A stretch of 5,325 nt of DNA from Clostridiales bacterium (GTDB taxonomy: Bacteria; Bacillota; Clostridia; Caldicoprobacterales; UBA3941): positions 1 through 5,325 of the forward strand of contig JAAYKZ010000354.1 of assembly GCA_012522165.1 (NCBI GenBank), given 5' to 3'. Within the stretch, counting starts at the first letter, position 1. Every line of letters begins with the position of its first letter. The notes beneath the pieces were generated by a model. The model did no database searches, was not told where the DNA came from, and worked only from the letters and a program-made list of their open reading frames with translations. Made by a program: the position numbers and the translations under genes. Below are positions 5,321-5,325 of this stretch, piece by piece.

Positions 5321-5325
5321 CCACA

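Overview
The window is about 5.3 kb of AT-rich DNA with every recognisable gene on the + strand. Shine-Dalgarno sites are strong and purine-rich, and AAA, ATA and TTA codons are common. All gene families fit a low-GC Gram-positive bacterium, most likely a clostridium (Clostridia, possibly a Lachnospiraceae-like lineage). That placement rests on family resemblance from memory, not on a search. I see no rRNA, tRNA, CRISPR array, insertion sequence or phage gene.

Layout. Positions 2-118 look like the last 38 codons of an unidentified upstream gene, followed by an imperfect dyad (127-165). Next come exodeoxyribonuclease III/AP endonuclease (exoA, 234-1067) and a 385-bp stretch holding start-less or stop-interrupted reading frames that look like decayed genes (1068-1452). 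Then follow YaaA (peroxide-stress protein, ends 2199), a second remnant-like stretch (2200-2514), a 72-residue two-helix membrane protein (2515-2733), a two-part GNAT acetyltransferase (2799-3665) and a single-domain EamA/DMT transporter (3865-4278). A promoter-like site with a perfect dyad in its spacer (4362-4389) precedes a membrane-anchored glycerophosphodiester phosphodiesterase (4436-5320). That last gene stops before the expected C-terminal part of its family.

How the genes relate. Spacers of roughly 65 to 315 bp or more, each gene with its own ribosome-binding site, argue for a row of mostly independent housekeeping and accessory genes and not one tight operon. The only functional link I can suggest is between exoA, which repairs oxidative and abasic DNA damage, and yaaA, which in E. 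coli limits free iron and so Fenton damage. Both belong to oxidative-stress defence, but decayed DNA lies between them, so co-regulation is speculative. The small membrane protein, acetyltransferase, transporter and phosphodiesterase have no obvious common pathway.

I do not see a convincing undescribed multi-gene system. The points most worth a second look are the probable AUU start of yaaA, the early stop in the phosphodiesterase gene, the dyad inside its promoter, and the clustered gene remnants between intact genes.
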